Made by a program: the position numbers and the translations under genes. This document shows positions 45,399 to 54,735 of a DNA stretch of 64,000 nucleotides, one piece after another. Position 1 is the first letter of the stretch, and each line of letters begins with the position of its first letter. The stretch is from an uncultured Cellvibrionales bacterium. GTDB lineage: Bacteria; Pseudomonadota; Gammaproteobacteria; Pseudomonadales; Porticoccaceae. The DNA lies in assembly GCA_913062605.1 (NCBI GenBank), contig CAJXWQ010000001.1, forward strand, positions 1 to 64,000, written 5' to 3'. Below the pieces are notes generated by a model. The model worked only from the letters and a program-made list of their open reading frames with translations, was not told the DNA's origin and did not search any database.

Positions 45399-46811
45399 TT
45401 AAACCTTTTTATTAATAAGTGTAATACCCGCCCGCTGGGCAAAGGGGCGTAGTAATTGTTCGAAATGCTGCCAAGTCTTGCCTTGCCAGTTATCCATAAA
45501 CCGCTGTAAATCTCGGCTGTAGGCCTTTACAAACGATGCCTTGTATCGATGCCACCGCACTGCATCCAGATCAATCACCTGAAGCTGCTCACCCGAGACA
45601 ATCAGATTAGTGGCCTTCATATCCCCATGGCTCACTGCACTGCGCCACAGAATATCAAATAAGCGGTGCACCTCAAGATTAAGCCACTCCGGCACCTGAG
45701 TTTCACTCTGCTTTAACAACCAAGTCTGTAAATTGTCGCCTACCGCACACTCCGTCACCAGGTATGCCTCCCGGCGAAATGGTCCGGCGCGATTTTCCCG
45801 CATCGCCAAGGGTGTGGGCGTAGCAATACCGAGCAATTCTAACCGATGGGCACTCTCCCAGGAAATCCAGGCCCGGCTGGGTCTAAAACAACGACTCAAC
45901 CCATGCCAAAAATTCTTAATATTGTAGCGCTTCAAAACCCAGTCGCCACTATCCCCTGAGACCTTAACCACTGTTGCCGTGTTACCACGCTTAAGAAACT
46001 GAGCATGCCCAATGGCAACCTCTGGCTCATCCATTAACCGGCACAACTTGTCGCTCTTCTGGGAACGTGCCATTGTCACAAAAGCATCCGGTGATCGAGC
46101 CACCTCAAACTGGGAGCATGAACGGGTACTTTTAACCAGATAATGTTTAATCCGCCACTCTCGCATACGAATAATGGCAGAAAGGACGTCTTCAAATGGA
46201 GGAGCTTTGTCGCCATAGGCGTCTATCACCTCTGGCACCAGCTCATCGTAGTCGGGTGTCATCTGGGCAAAGAACAGCCCCAGATTATCCAAAGGACTGC
46301 GCAATGGTTCGATACCACCACCATCAATCACATGGAGCACCCCCCGGCTAAGCAAAAAGTTATCCAGATGAATGTCTGCCTGCATCCAGCCGGTACGATG
46401 CAACTGACTAATCAGGCCCAGCGCATCTCGTAGTAACTGCTTTAGCTGGCTGGGAGACAAACCCTGATAGCAGGCCTGCAAACTGACAGCAGCATCAAGA
46501 AACTCAGTGGCAAGAAAATAACCGCCATCATCATCCACCAGACTCCAGACTTCCTTTGGGCAAGGCACTCCGGCCTCGGTCATGGCCTTCAACCCAGCTC
46601 GTTCACGGTCGAAATATTTTCTCTGGAAGAACAGTTTGACCAACACCATCGCACCACCCCAGTGGGCACGAAATGCCAGACGCTTACCGGGTAAATGACG
46701 ATAAACTTCCTCACAGACTAGCGTTTCATGACCAGGCACCGCTAACTGGAATGGTGCTGGCAGTCCTTGACCCGCCTGCTGTAGTTGCTGAAGTGTTAGC
46801 AGCACAGCCAC
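45399..46811 (-). CDS. two-domain LPS kinase-like protein (WapQ-like)
   Basis: A 470-residue protein containing two kinase folds in tandem. Domain 1 (about 35-190) has a catalytic loop WMQADIHLDNFLLSRG and metal-loop VLHVIDGGGIE; domain 2 (about 270-460) has VSHGDMKATNLIVSG and LQVIDLDAVRWHR. Both keep the catalytic Asp. By place and size it matches PA5006 (wapQ) of P. aeruginosa, in the core locus next to the carbamoyltransferase. It is probably a phosphotransferase acting on core sugars. The start is GTG (46809-46811). Confidence 0.85.
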   Translation of the reverse strand: MAVLLTLQQLQQAGQGLPAPFQLAVPGHETLVCEEVYRHLPGKRLAFRAHWGGAMVLVKLFFQRKYFDRERAGLKAMTEAGVPCPKEVWSLVDDDGGYFLATEFLDAAVSLQACYQGLSPSQLKQLLRDALGLISQLHRTGWMQADIHLDNFLLSRGVLHVIDGGGIEPLRSPLDNLGLFFAQMTPDYDELVPEVIDAYGDKAPPFEDVLSAIIRMREWRIKHYLVKSTRSCSQFEVARSPDAFVTMARSQKSDKLCRLMDEPEVAIGHAQFLKRGNTATVVKVSGDSGDWVLKRYNIKNFWHGLSRCFRPSRAWISWESAHRLELLGIATPTPLAMRENRAGPFRREAYLVTECAVGDNLQTWLLKQSETQVPEWLNLEVHRLFDILWRSAVSHGDMKATNLIVSGEQLQVIDLDAVRWHRYKASFVKAYSRDLQRFMDNWQGKTWQHFEQLLRPFAQRAGITLINKKV

Positions 46812-46818
46812 CCTGAAC

Positions 46819-47580
46819 TTACCCTTTTGCCATAATTTTATCGGCCACTTTTTTCTCTAAAGTGGGGAGAGACCAACGAATAGGAGAGGTTTCAATATAA
46901 GCTTCTAGAAACTGCTGTCGGTCTTCAGGTGTTAGCTCACCAGTGTGGCGCAACAGGGTCGCCAGCTCTTTCGGGCCACGCTCCTTTGATATCATGCGCT
47001 TGCACTTTTCAAGGTCGATAAGCCTTATGTCATCCGGTTCAGAACAGGAAAAGTAAATGTGCTTGGTGTACAGACAACCATGCCTCAACCCCATAGCGTG
47101 CAAACGTCCAACCAGTCTACCCAACACCTGTAAACCATGCTTCCTTTCAACCGGAGAAACTGTCTGCTCTAACCATGGAGACATCGGCTGATAACCATCT
47201 AGCGCACAAGTAACCAATATTGCTCGATCAGTATTTTTCTTATCTCTACCATAACAAGCAACATCCATGGTCAAAATGCCGCCTTCTTCTAACTGACGAA
47301 TATTTAGAACTTCTCTAATCGCCAATGGAATCCCTTGCAAAGGACTCTTTAATGTTCGGCAATTATGGTTTTCCTGTCGCTTCAGATAAAACTGTTTTTC
47401 AACCTGTGTTTCAGCATCAGTGAGAGAAAAGATGCCCACGTCACTATGGCCGCCCCGGCCCACATTGGGGTCATCGACAATCTTGACCTCGGCATTCCAC
47501 AACGCCTCAAAACTATCCAGGCCGTTGGCACGAAATAACTCGGCACAACTATCATCTAGATGAAAAAATTGTCTTTCCAT
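46819..47580 (-). CDS. InaA-family LPS kinase-like protein (WapP-like)
   Basis: A WaaP/InaA-type protein of about 253 residues. The ATP-site Lys lies in KQFYLKRQENH, and the catalytic-loop region is GLRHGCLYTKHIYF followed by DIRLIDLEKCKR. The usual catalytic Asp of HGD is Cys here; I believe HGCLY-KH is common in this branch, so catalysis may use another residue or the protein may be a scaffold. By position it matches PA5008 (wapP). The ATG at 47578-47580 is used; a GTG five codons upstream is possible. It precedes the bi-domain kinase gene by 7 bases. Confidence 0.82.
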   Translation of the reverse strand: MERQFFHLDDSCAELFRANGLDSFEALWNAEVKIVDDPNVGRGGHSDVGIFSLTDAETQVEKQFYLKRQENHNCRTLKSPLQGIPLAIREVLNIRQLEEGGILTMDVACYGRDKKNTDRAILVTCALDGYQPMSPWLEQTVSPVERKHGLQVLGRLVGRLHAMGLRHGCLYTKHIYFSCSEPDDIRLIDLEKCKRMISKERGPKELATLLRHTGELTPEDRQQFLEAYIETSPIRWSLPTLEKKVADKIMAKG

Positions 47581-47603
47581 TACTCTAACTCTCACTCATG
47601 TAC

Positions 47604-47654
47604 ATTGTGCCTTACGACAAATGGTGCCTTGCGATAAATTGTGCCTTACGGTAA
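47604..47654. repeat. three 17-bp tandem repeats between waaP and the WapP-like gene
   Basis: Three adjacent 17-base units (ATTGTGCCTTACGACAA, ATGGTGCCTTGCGATAA, ATTGTGCCTTACGGTAA) differ at a few bases. They fill the middle of the spacer between two genes of the same operon. They could be a protein-binding array or a slippage product; nothing in the sequence decides. Confidence 0.9.
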
Positions 47655-47686
47655 AAAGCGTTACTTAACACCTTCAACACACTGCC

Positions 47687-48502
47687 TTAACTGTGATACC
47701 CCTTTCGGATACCCTTCTTATGGAGCTTGTCGGCCTCAAGCCTAACTGAAGACCAAATATCTTTTCCCTCATCGAGGGCCTGTCGTAACGATTGCTGCTT
47801 ATATTCACGGATAAAACAAAGTGCATCACGTTGATCAAACCCCACCCGCTTTGCTGAGTAATACAGTGCCGACAAATCTTTTTCCCTCCACCGACGAGGG
47901 GTGCGGTGGCGTATTTGCATTCGGTGAAGATCAATCACATAAATCGGCCGCTGAGATACCGGCACACCGGCATAACGATCAGAGGTATCCAGCAGAAAAT
48001 GACAAAGGTAATAGTCCCGATGATTAACACCATTGTCATGTAGCATCCGAGAAACTTTTGCCAGTCGCCTAACCAGTGCACGCCTCTCTGTCACTCTCAT
48101 CGCAACCAACACCTGTGGATTACAATATTCATCCAAGGGTTCGGTGGGTTCTAACGCCTCAGTAATCAGAAAGGATTTCTCACTTGCAGGATTAGAACCT
48201 TGTCGGCCAAATGCGACTGGTGTCATGGTATCCACACCCAGCTCTTGCAGCTTTTCGATGGCACGATATTCATTTTCTGCACCCAGTACGGGAATACGCA
48301 GATAAAGCAGGTTTTTCAGAATTTCACCAAAACCCACACCAGCATGGGTTTTCACAAAATAAGCCTTGGCATCAAATTCAAAACGGGTGGTGCATCGATC
48401 ACCCATATCCCGGTAGACCTCCCCCGTTAGCGAAAATGCTGCTTCAAAAGGATCGCTATCAGCCCAACGAGATGCAAAGGGTTCAGCCAGAAATAATTTC
48501 AC
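47687..48502 (-). CDS. waaP: LPS core heptose(I) kinase
   Basis: WaaP (RfaP) phosphorylates O4 of the first heptose of the core. 271 residues. Features: FLAEPFASRW at the N terminus, ATP-site Lys in AYFVKTHAGVGFGE, hinge LITEALEPTEPLDEY, catalytic loop GVNHRDYYLCHFLL (Asp intact, near residue 160) and IYVIDLHRMQ with the metal-binding Asp. Its GTG start overlaps the waaG stop by 4 bases (GTGA). It is essential in P. aeruginosa and likely important here for outer-membrane stability. Confidence 0.95.
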   Translation of the reverse strand: MKLFLAEPFASRWADSDPFEAAFSLTGEVYRDMGDRCTTRFEFDAKAYFVKTHAGVGFGEILKNLLYLRIPVLGAENEYRAIEKLQELGVDTMTPVAFGRQGSNPASEKSFLITEALEPTEPLDEYCNPQVLVAMRVTERRALVRRLAKVSRMLHDNGVNHRDYYLCHFLLDTSDRYAGVPVSQRPIYVIDLHRMQIRHRTPRRWREKDLSALYYSAKRVGFDQRDALCFIREYKQQSLRQALDEGKDIWSSVRLEADKLHKKGIRKGYHS

Positions 48503-49638
48503 ACTTTCTCTCCAGCATCCGATCTCTCCAGCACTCGGTCTATCACATCAGCAGCCCTGACCGGCATACCGTAAATATCTGCCTCACGGGCAAAGATAGG
48601 GCCATTTTCCCGCCATTTTTGTTTATCTGCCAGCAACATTTCAACCAACTGCGTATTAAGCGCATCCTGAGAGAAGGGAGAAGGCAAAACCTGACCCGCA
48701 TCCGCTTCCTCAACATAATGTGCATAGCCACAAACATCTGTCACTAATACCGGCAATCCCGCAACCACCGCTTCCAGTAATACTGTACCAGTATTTTCTG
48801 CATAAGCAGGGTGAATCAGAATGTCTGCCCCCTGTAAAAACCGAGGCACATCGTCACGACCAGAAAAAAAGGTGACTTGTTCAGTCACCCCCAAACTATT
48901 GGCCAAAGATTTGAATTCGGCGGGATCATCCTGGCCAATGACAAACAGCCGGGTACGACTTTTCAGCGAATCCGGAAGCAAAGCTAGCCCACGCAGACTC
49001 CGATCCAACCCCTTGGTACGGAACCCGGAACCAATCTGCAATAGCAGCAGGTCACTGGCATCGAGGTTAAATTCCCGGCGGAACTCCGACCTGACTTCAA
49101 CTGCATTTTCAGGTGCACAACGACTCCGGCTAATACCCGGGGGCAACATGGTCATGCGAGATGCCTCAGTACCGTAATACCTCTGAAATAGTGCTTGCTG
49201 CACACTCGAAATCATCAAAATTTCAGCCGACTGTCCCGGATTAAAAATTGCCTGCTCGTAGCCAGAGAAATGTCGATAACGGGAAGAGAGCCGATACCAC
49301 CAACGGCGTAAATGCCGGGATTTATGTTCAAAGCAAGGGTCGGCACAATAGTACACATCCAGCCCAGGCATCTTGTTGAACCCCACCACCGTATCCGCAG
49401 GACTCTGCATTAATCTCTGCGCTAACCAATCTGAAAACTTCCTATACTTTCTTGGCCCGCTTATCGCTTTCACTGGCGCAATCACCACCTCCAACCAATC
49501 CGGACAATCACCCTCCCAGCTGAGTGTATAAACGGTGACTTGATGACCTCGGCCAGTGCATTCTTCAGCGATGCGGAGAAAATCCCGCTGCAACCCCCCA
49601 TAGGGGAAATATTTGTAGAGACAGAAGGCCAGCCTCAC
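48499..49638 (-). CDS. waaG: LPS core glucosyltransferase I
   Basis: A 379-residue GT4 enzyme that adds the first hexose to heptose II. Family signature RLAFCLYKYFPYGGLQRDF at the N terminus, FNKMPGLDVYYCADPCFE in the middle, and the donor motifs LLLQIGSGFRTKGLDRSL and HPAYAENTGTVLLEAVVAGLP in the C-terminal half. Start GTG (49636-49638) overlaps the waaF stop by 4 bases, so waaF, waaG and waaP form a translationally coupled chain. Confidence 0.96.
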   Translation of the reverse strand: MRLAFCLYKYFPYGGLQRDFLRIAEECTGRGHQVTVYTLSWEGDCPDWLEVVIAPVKAISGPRKYRKFSDWLAQRLMQSPADTVVGFNKMPGLDVYYCADPCFEHKSRHLRRWWYRLSSRYRHFSGYEQAIFNPGQSAEILMISSVQQALFQRYYGTEASRMTMLPPGISRSRCAPENAVEVRSEFRREFNLDASDLLLLQIGSGFRTKGLDRSLRGLALLPDSLKSRTRLFVIGQDDPAEFKSLANSLGVTEQVTFFSGRDDVPRFLQGADILIHPAYAENTGTVLLEAVVAGLPVLVTDVCGYAHYVEEADAGQVLPSPFSQDALNTQLVEMLLADKQKWRENGPIFAREADIYGMPVRAADVIDRVLERSDAGEKV

Positions 49639-50690
49639 CCAGCGCCCCCGTCTAATAGATTATTCAATGCACTGATCACCCTGTCAGGCAGCAAGTCATT
49701 CAGGCATTTCATCTGCATCAAAGGGTCTGACAGTGGGCACTCCCGCTTAAAGCAAGGGCCGCAATCAACAGGTATCGAGAGAATAGCCACCTGCTCATTC
49801 AGCGGAGGCGTAAACTCTGGGGAAGTGGAGCCATAGATCACGACTAAAGGACGATTTAGTGCAGCAGAAATATGCATTAGCCCGGAATCATTGCTCACCA
49901 CTGCATCGGCAACGGCCAACAAGTCTATGGCATCCTCAAGTTCCGTTACACCAGCCAGATTCTGGCAGTGATCCTGCTGCGCCTTTGGTAACGCATCAAT
50001 AATGGATTGGGCTACTGGCTGATCTTTTGCCGACCCCAATAACCACACCTGCCAACCATCTGAAATTTTTTGAGCTGCCACCGCAGCATAATGCTGCTCA
50101 GGCCATCGTTTGGCTGGCCCAAATTCTGCACCCGGACACAAAGCCAGAACTTTTCGCTCACCGCTCAAACCAAGCCGCTGACGCAGATCGGGCACTCGCT
50201 CCAGATCTGCATGCAGATCTGGCGCAGGTAGTTTCTCGGAAAGGTCACTGCCTTTGGGCAGTGCCAACGCATCAAAACGCTGAACCATTAATGGATAGCG
50301 CTGCTTGTCCAATACGCGCAGATCATTGAGCAAACCATAACGCATTTCCCCTTTCCAGCCTGTGCGCTGGGGAATTCTGGCAAACCAGGGAATCAATGCT
50401 GACTTTAAGGAGTTCGGCAGAATGATCGCTTGATCATAACCTTCTTTACGTAACTCTCGACCCACACGACGCCGGGCCGACCACATCAGACTGCCATGAC
50501 CCACCGGCATATCAATAGCATGGCGAACCTCTGGCATCCTGGCAAGAATGGGTCGACTCCAGGCTGGAGCCAATACATCAATAATGCCATCGGGGTATTG
50601 CTGCTTGAGAAGAATAAAAAGCGATTGAGCCATCGCCATGTCCCCCACCCAGGAGGGACCGATGATCAGAATTTTTTTGTCAGCTGCCAT
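49635..50690 (-). CDS. waaF: ADP-heptose:LPS heptosyltransferase II
   Basis: A GT9-family heptosyltransferase of 351 residues. The ATG at 50688-50690 (MAADKKILIIGPSWVGDMAM) is chosen because GGAGG lies just before it. Further motifs: VLAPAWSRPIL, LALCPGAEFGPAKRWP, VSNDSGLMHISAALNRPLV and VPVDCGPCFKRECP. It adds the second heptose. In P. aeruginosa waaC (heptosyltransferase I) comes next; here waaG follows directly. Confidence 0.95.
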   Translation of the reverse strand: MAADKKILIIGPSWVGDMAMAQSLFILLKQQYPDGIIDVLAPAWSRPILARMPEVRHAIDMPVGHGSLMWSARRRVGRELRKEGYDQAIILPNSLKSALIPWFARIPQRTGWKGEMRYGLLNDLRVLDKQRYPLMVQRFDALALPKGSDLSEKLPAPDLHADLERVPDLRQRLGLSGERKVLALCPGAEFGPAKRWPEQHYAAVAAQKISDGWQVWLLGSAKDQPVAQSIIDALPKAQQDHCQNLAGVTELEDAIDLLAVADAVVSNDSGLMHISAALNRPLVVIYGSTSPEFTPPLNEQVAILSIPVDCGPCFKRECPLSDPLMQMKCLNDLLPDRVISALNNLLDGGAG

Positions 50691-50720
50691 GAAGCCTCCT
50701 GGGGAGCTCATGCGGGGAGT

Positions 50721-51671
50721 CTATCCGGAGAGACCAGACTTTACTGCCCCTACAGGCGCCAACCATTCTGAGTGCTCCGCCCGGAGGCCTCGCACTAGAT
50801 CAAAATACTGAGACTGCAACTGCTCAGTAATAGGGCCGCGCTTACCGTCACCCAGGACTCGACCATCTAACTCACGGATAGGTAATACTTCTGCCGCTGT
50901 ACCCGTAAAGAAGGCTTCGTCTGCCACATACACTTCATCACGGGTAATACGCTTCTCTACCACCTTATAGCCGTCTTGTTCGGCCAATTGCATGACCGTT
51001 TTTCGGGTAATGCCATCCAAACAGGAGGTAAGCTCCGGGGTGTAGAGCACGCCATCGCGAACCACAAAAACATTTTCACCACTGCCTTCAGCGACATAAC
51101 CCTCTGGATCAAGCAGCAGAGCTTCCTCACAACCGGACTCCAATGCCTCACGCAATGCCAACATAGAATTAATGTAGTTACCGTTGGCCTTTGCCTTGGT
51201 CATGGATATATTCACATGATGGCGAGTATAGGACGATGTACGAATCTTAATACCCTGCTCCAACGCTTCAGGGCTCATATAAGAGGGCCACTCCCAAGCA
51301 GCGACAATCACATGCGTCTGTAACCCATCAGCTCGTAAACCCATCCCTTCAGAGCCAAGAAATGCCATAGGACGCAAATAGGCCTCATGCAAATCATTGT
51401 CACGAACCACTTGTTTCTGGGCTTCGTTCAACTGCTCCTTGCTGTAGGGCATATTCATCCCCATGATTTTTGCAGAGCGAAACAGTCTGTCGGTGTGATC
51501 TTTCAACCGGAAAATAGCTGCCCCCTGATCGGGTGTTTCGTAGGCGCGAACGCCTTCAAAAACACCCATGCCATAATGCAAGGTATGGGTCAGAACGTGA
51601 ATCTTCGCATCGCGCCAGGGCACCATCTCGCCATCAAACCAGATGAAACCATCACGATCGGCAAATGACAT
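50721..51671 (-). CDS. ilvE: branched-chain amino acid aminotransferase
   Basis: A 316-residue class IV PLP enzyme that makes or degrades Val, Leu and Ile. Markers: FIWFDGEMVPWRDAKIHVLT, HYGMGVFEGVRAYET, the PLP Lys in SMTKAKANGNYINSMLA, LLLDPEGYVAEGSGENVFVV and AFFTGTAAEVLPI. It lies between glnE and waaF as in Pseudomonas. AGGAGACAG precedes the ATG. The near-complete identity of motifs with IlvE rather than DAAT makes the call firm. Confidence 0.96.
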   Translation of the reverse strand: MSFADRDGFIWFDGEMVPWRDAKIHVLTHTLHYGMGVFEGVRAYETPDQGAAIFRLKDHTDRLFRSAKIMGMNMPYSKEQLNEAQKQVVRDNDLHEAYLRPMAFLGSEGMGLRADGLQTHVIVAAWEWPSYMSPEALEQGIKIRTSSYTRHHVNISMTKAKANGNYINSMLALREALESGCEEALLLDPEGYVAEGSGENVFVVRDGVLYTPELTSCLDGITRKTVMQLAEQDGYKVVEKRITRDEVYVADEAFFTGTAAEVLPIRELDGRVLGDGKRGPITEQLQSQYFDLVRGLRAEHSEWLAPVGAVKSGLSG

Positions 51672-51712
51672 CTACTGTCTCCTAAAATAATAAATGCGGA
51701 ACGACCTAATAT

Positions 51713-54658
51713 TCAGCTACTGCCTAGCAATCGCTGCCAAACTGCCGATACCTGTTCCCGCTCAATAGCAAACTCTGCGGCACTAACAACAACTGGCAAC
51801 TGCTGTAGCTGTAGTCGATGACCAACGGAGCGATAATTTTTATAGGCTCTCGTCAGAAATTCTGCATCTTCAGATGATATAACCCCTGCCTCCTCTAAAC
51901 ATTCGAGGATGCGAACATTATCGCTCCAGCGGGTTAAATCAGGAATTTCATGGGACCAAGCCAAGACCGCAAATTGAACCATAAATTCGATGTCAACGAT
52001 ACCTCCGACATCCTGCTTGAGGTTGAAAACCCCAGCCTCCTCTGCTTTACCACTACCCAAATGCGCCCTCATCTTATTGCGCATCTCTATGACATCAGAT
52101 GTTAGCTGTTCAAGCTGGCGCTGCTGACTGAGCACTCGATGGCGGGTCTCGGCAAAAGCTTTCGACAATCTGTTTGTGCCGGCAACGGGTCGCGCTCGAA
52201 CCAACGCCTGATGCTCCCAAGTCCACGCATCTTGCAGCTCATATTTTTCAAACCCCACAAGGGATGAAACTAACATGCCAGAATTCCCCGAAGGCCTCAG
52301 GCGCATATCCACTTCATAGAGATCACCTGAGGTCATCTGCGTCGTTATGATATGAATAATGCGCTGCCCCAAACGCATGAAGAACGTGGCATTGTCGATA
52401 CTGCGATCACCATCCGTAGACTTGTTCGGGTTGGCATCGTGAAGGAACACCAGATCAAGATCAGAACTATGGCCCAGCTCAATACCACCGAGCTTGCCGT
52501 ACCCCACAATTAAAAAACCGGGCTCTTCACCATTATCACTAGCGGGGTGCCCATAACGGTCGACCATCTGATCCCAGGCTATCTCCAACACATGACTTAA
52601 TATCGCCTCCGCCAACCAGGTCAGATAATCACTGACTTTCATCAACGGCAGTATTTCCTCCACCTCACAAGCCGCCACATGCAGGCTGTGGGAGCGCTGA
52701 AAGTAACGCAACACTTCCATTTGAGCTTCCAGGTCATCACCTGGCACACGCAATAGTTGCTGACGAAGTTCATCTTCCAGCTCATATCGATCTGGCAAAG
52801 AATACAGTGTGCGGCTGTCGAGCAACTCATCAAGCAATGCGGGGTATCGACAGAGCTGCTCTGCAATCCAAGGGCTGGCTGCACAGAGCTTAATCATACT
52901 CTGTAGCGCGACAGGGTTTTCTTTCAGTAGCACCAGATAGGCACTCCGGCGGGCAACTGCCTCCACCAGTTTTAGCACTCGCCCCAAAGCCTCGGCGGCA
53001 TTATCAACTAATGCGCAGGCGGCAATTAATACGGGCATCAAGCTATCAAGACGTCCACGGGTATCTGCCGCCATGGCCAGAACTGATCGACTTTCCTTCA
53101 GTGTATTTATAAACCCGGCAGCCTGCTCAATGTCTTTATAACCAAGTGCCTCAAGCTGCTGAGACATCGCGTCTTCAATCGTGTGGTCTTGCCAAATCTG
53201 GACAGCTAACTGGTGTTCTTCGCCGACATCCTCATCTGCGTCCTCCCGGCGCTCATCAGCAACAACCTCCTCAAATAACTGGCGCACCAGCGCCCGATGA
53301 CCATCAAGAACGGTGAGAAATTCAGGCCACTCATCAAAACCCATAAGGTATGCCAACCGAAGCTGCTCCAGCTCACCTTCAGGCAACATCTGAGTTTGCT
53401 TATCCTGCCAACCTTGCAGGGCATGCTCCACATTACGTAAAAAGGTATAACTCTGGTAAAGCGCTACCGTATCGGCAGCAGGCAGCATCTCTTCAGAACC
53501 CAGCAGCGCAAGCACATCTTTCAGTGCTGTCGTCTGAAAGCGTGAATCGCGACCACCGCGGATAATTTGGAAGGTCTGAGCCACAAACTCAACCTCCCGA
53601 ATCCCACCAGCACCACGCTTCACATCATTGGACATTCCCTTGCGCTGCACCTCACGGTTAATCAAGGCCTTCATGTCTCTCAACGATTCGATGGCACTAA
53701 AATCGATATATTTTCGATAGGTAAATGGCCGCAACATAGCCATTAACTCGGCGCCTGCCTGATGATCACCTGCCACTACTCGGGCTTTGATCATGGCATA
53801 ACGCTCCCAACCCCGACCCTGTGTCTGGTAGTACTCCTCCATGGCATCAAAATTCAGTACCAGCGCACCACTCTGACCGTAGGGGCGCAACCTCATATCG
53901 ACCCGGAACACAAACCCATCAGCCGTGCGAGCATCAAGAGCCTTAATCAACTTCTGCCCCAACCGAATAAAGAACTCCTGATTGCTGAGGCTACGGCGCC
54001 CATCCCGAGTCTCACCACTCTCCGGGTAGGCAAAAATCAAATCAATATCAGAGGAGACATTAAGCTCCCAAGCACCCATTTTCCCCATACCCAACACAAC
54101 CATGTGTTGAGGCTCACCCAGAGAATTTACCGGTGTACCCCAAGCCTCACAGGCCTGGGGGTAGAGGAAATCCAGCGTACATTGCAGACAAGCTTCCGCA
54201 AGCCAAGTCATGTCTCCCGTTGTCTCTTCAAGATGAGCGGTGCGGGTAAAATCTCGCCAGACTATGCGCACCATTTCTCGATTGCGAAATCGACGAAGCT
54301 GCTGCGCCAGACCTTCCTCTGTATCAACTTCCGCAAGAATAGCTGTCAGCCGATCTTGCATCACCTCAGAGGTATAACTTGTGGCCAAGTCGCCAGACTC
54401 CACCAACGCCCTAAACATTTCAGCGTTAGTACTACAGGACGAGGCCACAAACTCACTGCAACTCCACACCAGCTCCAGCTCATCGGCAAAGGTGTCACCA
54501 CTTTCAGCACGTGTGTTCAGCGCATGATCCAACCACTCAACTAGATCGGGGGACGCACGGTGATTGAAATGCTCCTGATGCAAGAGCCACTGCTCTTTCA
54601 GCGCGGGGGGTAATAGTTGTCGATTCACTGGTTGCTGGTTCACTGGCCGTCGACTCAT
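51713..54658 (-). CDS. glnE: bifunctional glutamine synthetase adenylyltransferase / deadenylase
   Basis: A 981-residue GlnE with duplicated nucleotidyltransferase halves. The deadenylylase half has GMGKMGAWELNVSSDIDLIF near residue 195 and the adenylylase half has GYGKLGGIELGHSSDLDLVF near residue 730, each with the DxD metal site. It tunes glutamine synthetase by nitrogen status together with PII, and so shares a regulon theme with amtB at 2781. The N-terminal ~12 residues carry a short repeat (PVNQQPVNRQ). Confidence 0.97.
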   Translation of the reverse strand: MSRRPVNQQPVNRQLLPPALKEQWLLHQEHFNHRASPDLVEWLDHALNTRAESGDTFADELELVWSCSEFVASSCSTNAEMFRALVESGDLATSYTSEVMQDRLTAILAEVDTEEGLAQQLRRFRNREMVRIVWRDFTRTAHLEETTGDMTWLAEACLQCTLDFLYPQACEAWGTPVNSLGEPQHMVVLGMGKMGAWELNVSSDIDLIFAYPESGETRDGRRSLSNQEFFIRLGQKLIKALDARTADGFVFRVDMRLRPYGQSGALVLNFDAMEEYYQTQGRGWERYAMIKARVVAGDHQAGAELMAMLRPFTYRKYIDFSAIESLRDMKALINREVQRKGMSNDVKRGAGGIREVEFVAQTFQIIRGGRDSRFQTTALKDVLALLGSEEMLPAADTVALYQSYTFLRNVEHALQGWQDKQTQMLPEGELEQLRLAYLMGFDEWPEFLTVLDGHRALVRQLFEEVVADERREDADEDVGEEHQLAVQIWQDHTIEDAMSQQLEALGYKDIEQAAGFINTLKESRSVLAMAADTRGRLDSLMPVLIAACALVDNAAEALGRVLKLVEAVARRSAYLVLLKENPVALQSMIKLCAASPWIAEQLCRYPALLDELLDSRTLYSLPDRYELEDELRQQLLRVPGDDLEAQMEVLRYFQRSHSLHVAACEVEEILPLMKVSDYLTWLAEAILSHVLEIAWDQMVDRYGHPASDNGEEPGFLIVGYGKLGGIELGHSSDLDLVFLHDANPNKSTDGDRSIDNATFFMRLGQRIIHIITTQMTSGDLYEVDMRLRPSGNSGMLVSSLVGFEKYELQDAWTWEHQALVRARPVAGTNRLSKAFAETRHRVLSQQRQLEQLTSDVIEMRNKMRAHLGSGKAEEAGVFNLKQDVGGIVDIEFMVQFAVLAWSHEIPDLTRWSDNVRILECLEEAGVISSEDAEFLTRAYKNYRSVGHRLQLQQLPVVVSAAEFAIEREQVSAVWQRLLGSS

Positions 54659-54735
54659 GGGTTGTTGATTTACGGGAACACGCTGGTATTCGAAAGACTG
54701 GCACCGAGGCCCCTAATATTTATATCCCTGACTAT

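Noticed and set aside
47604-47654. Three tandem 17-mers considered as a CRISPR array or plasmid iterons
   Set aside because: There are no spacers between the units, no cas genes and no replication initiator nearby.
53762-54544. 260-codon frame antisense to glnE
   Set aside because: It is a mirror of conserved glnE codons, has no start signal and resembles no family.
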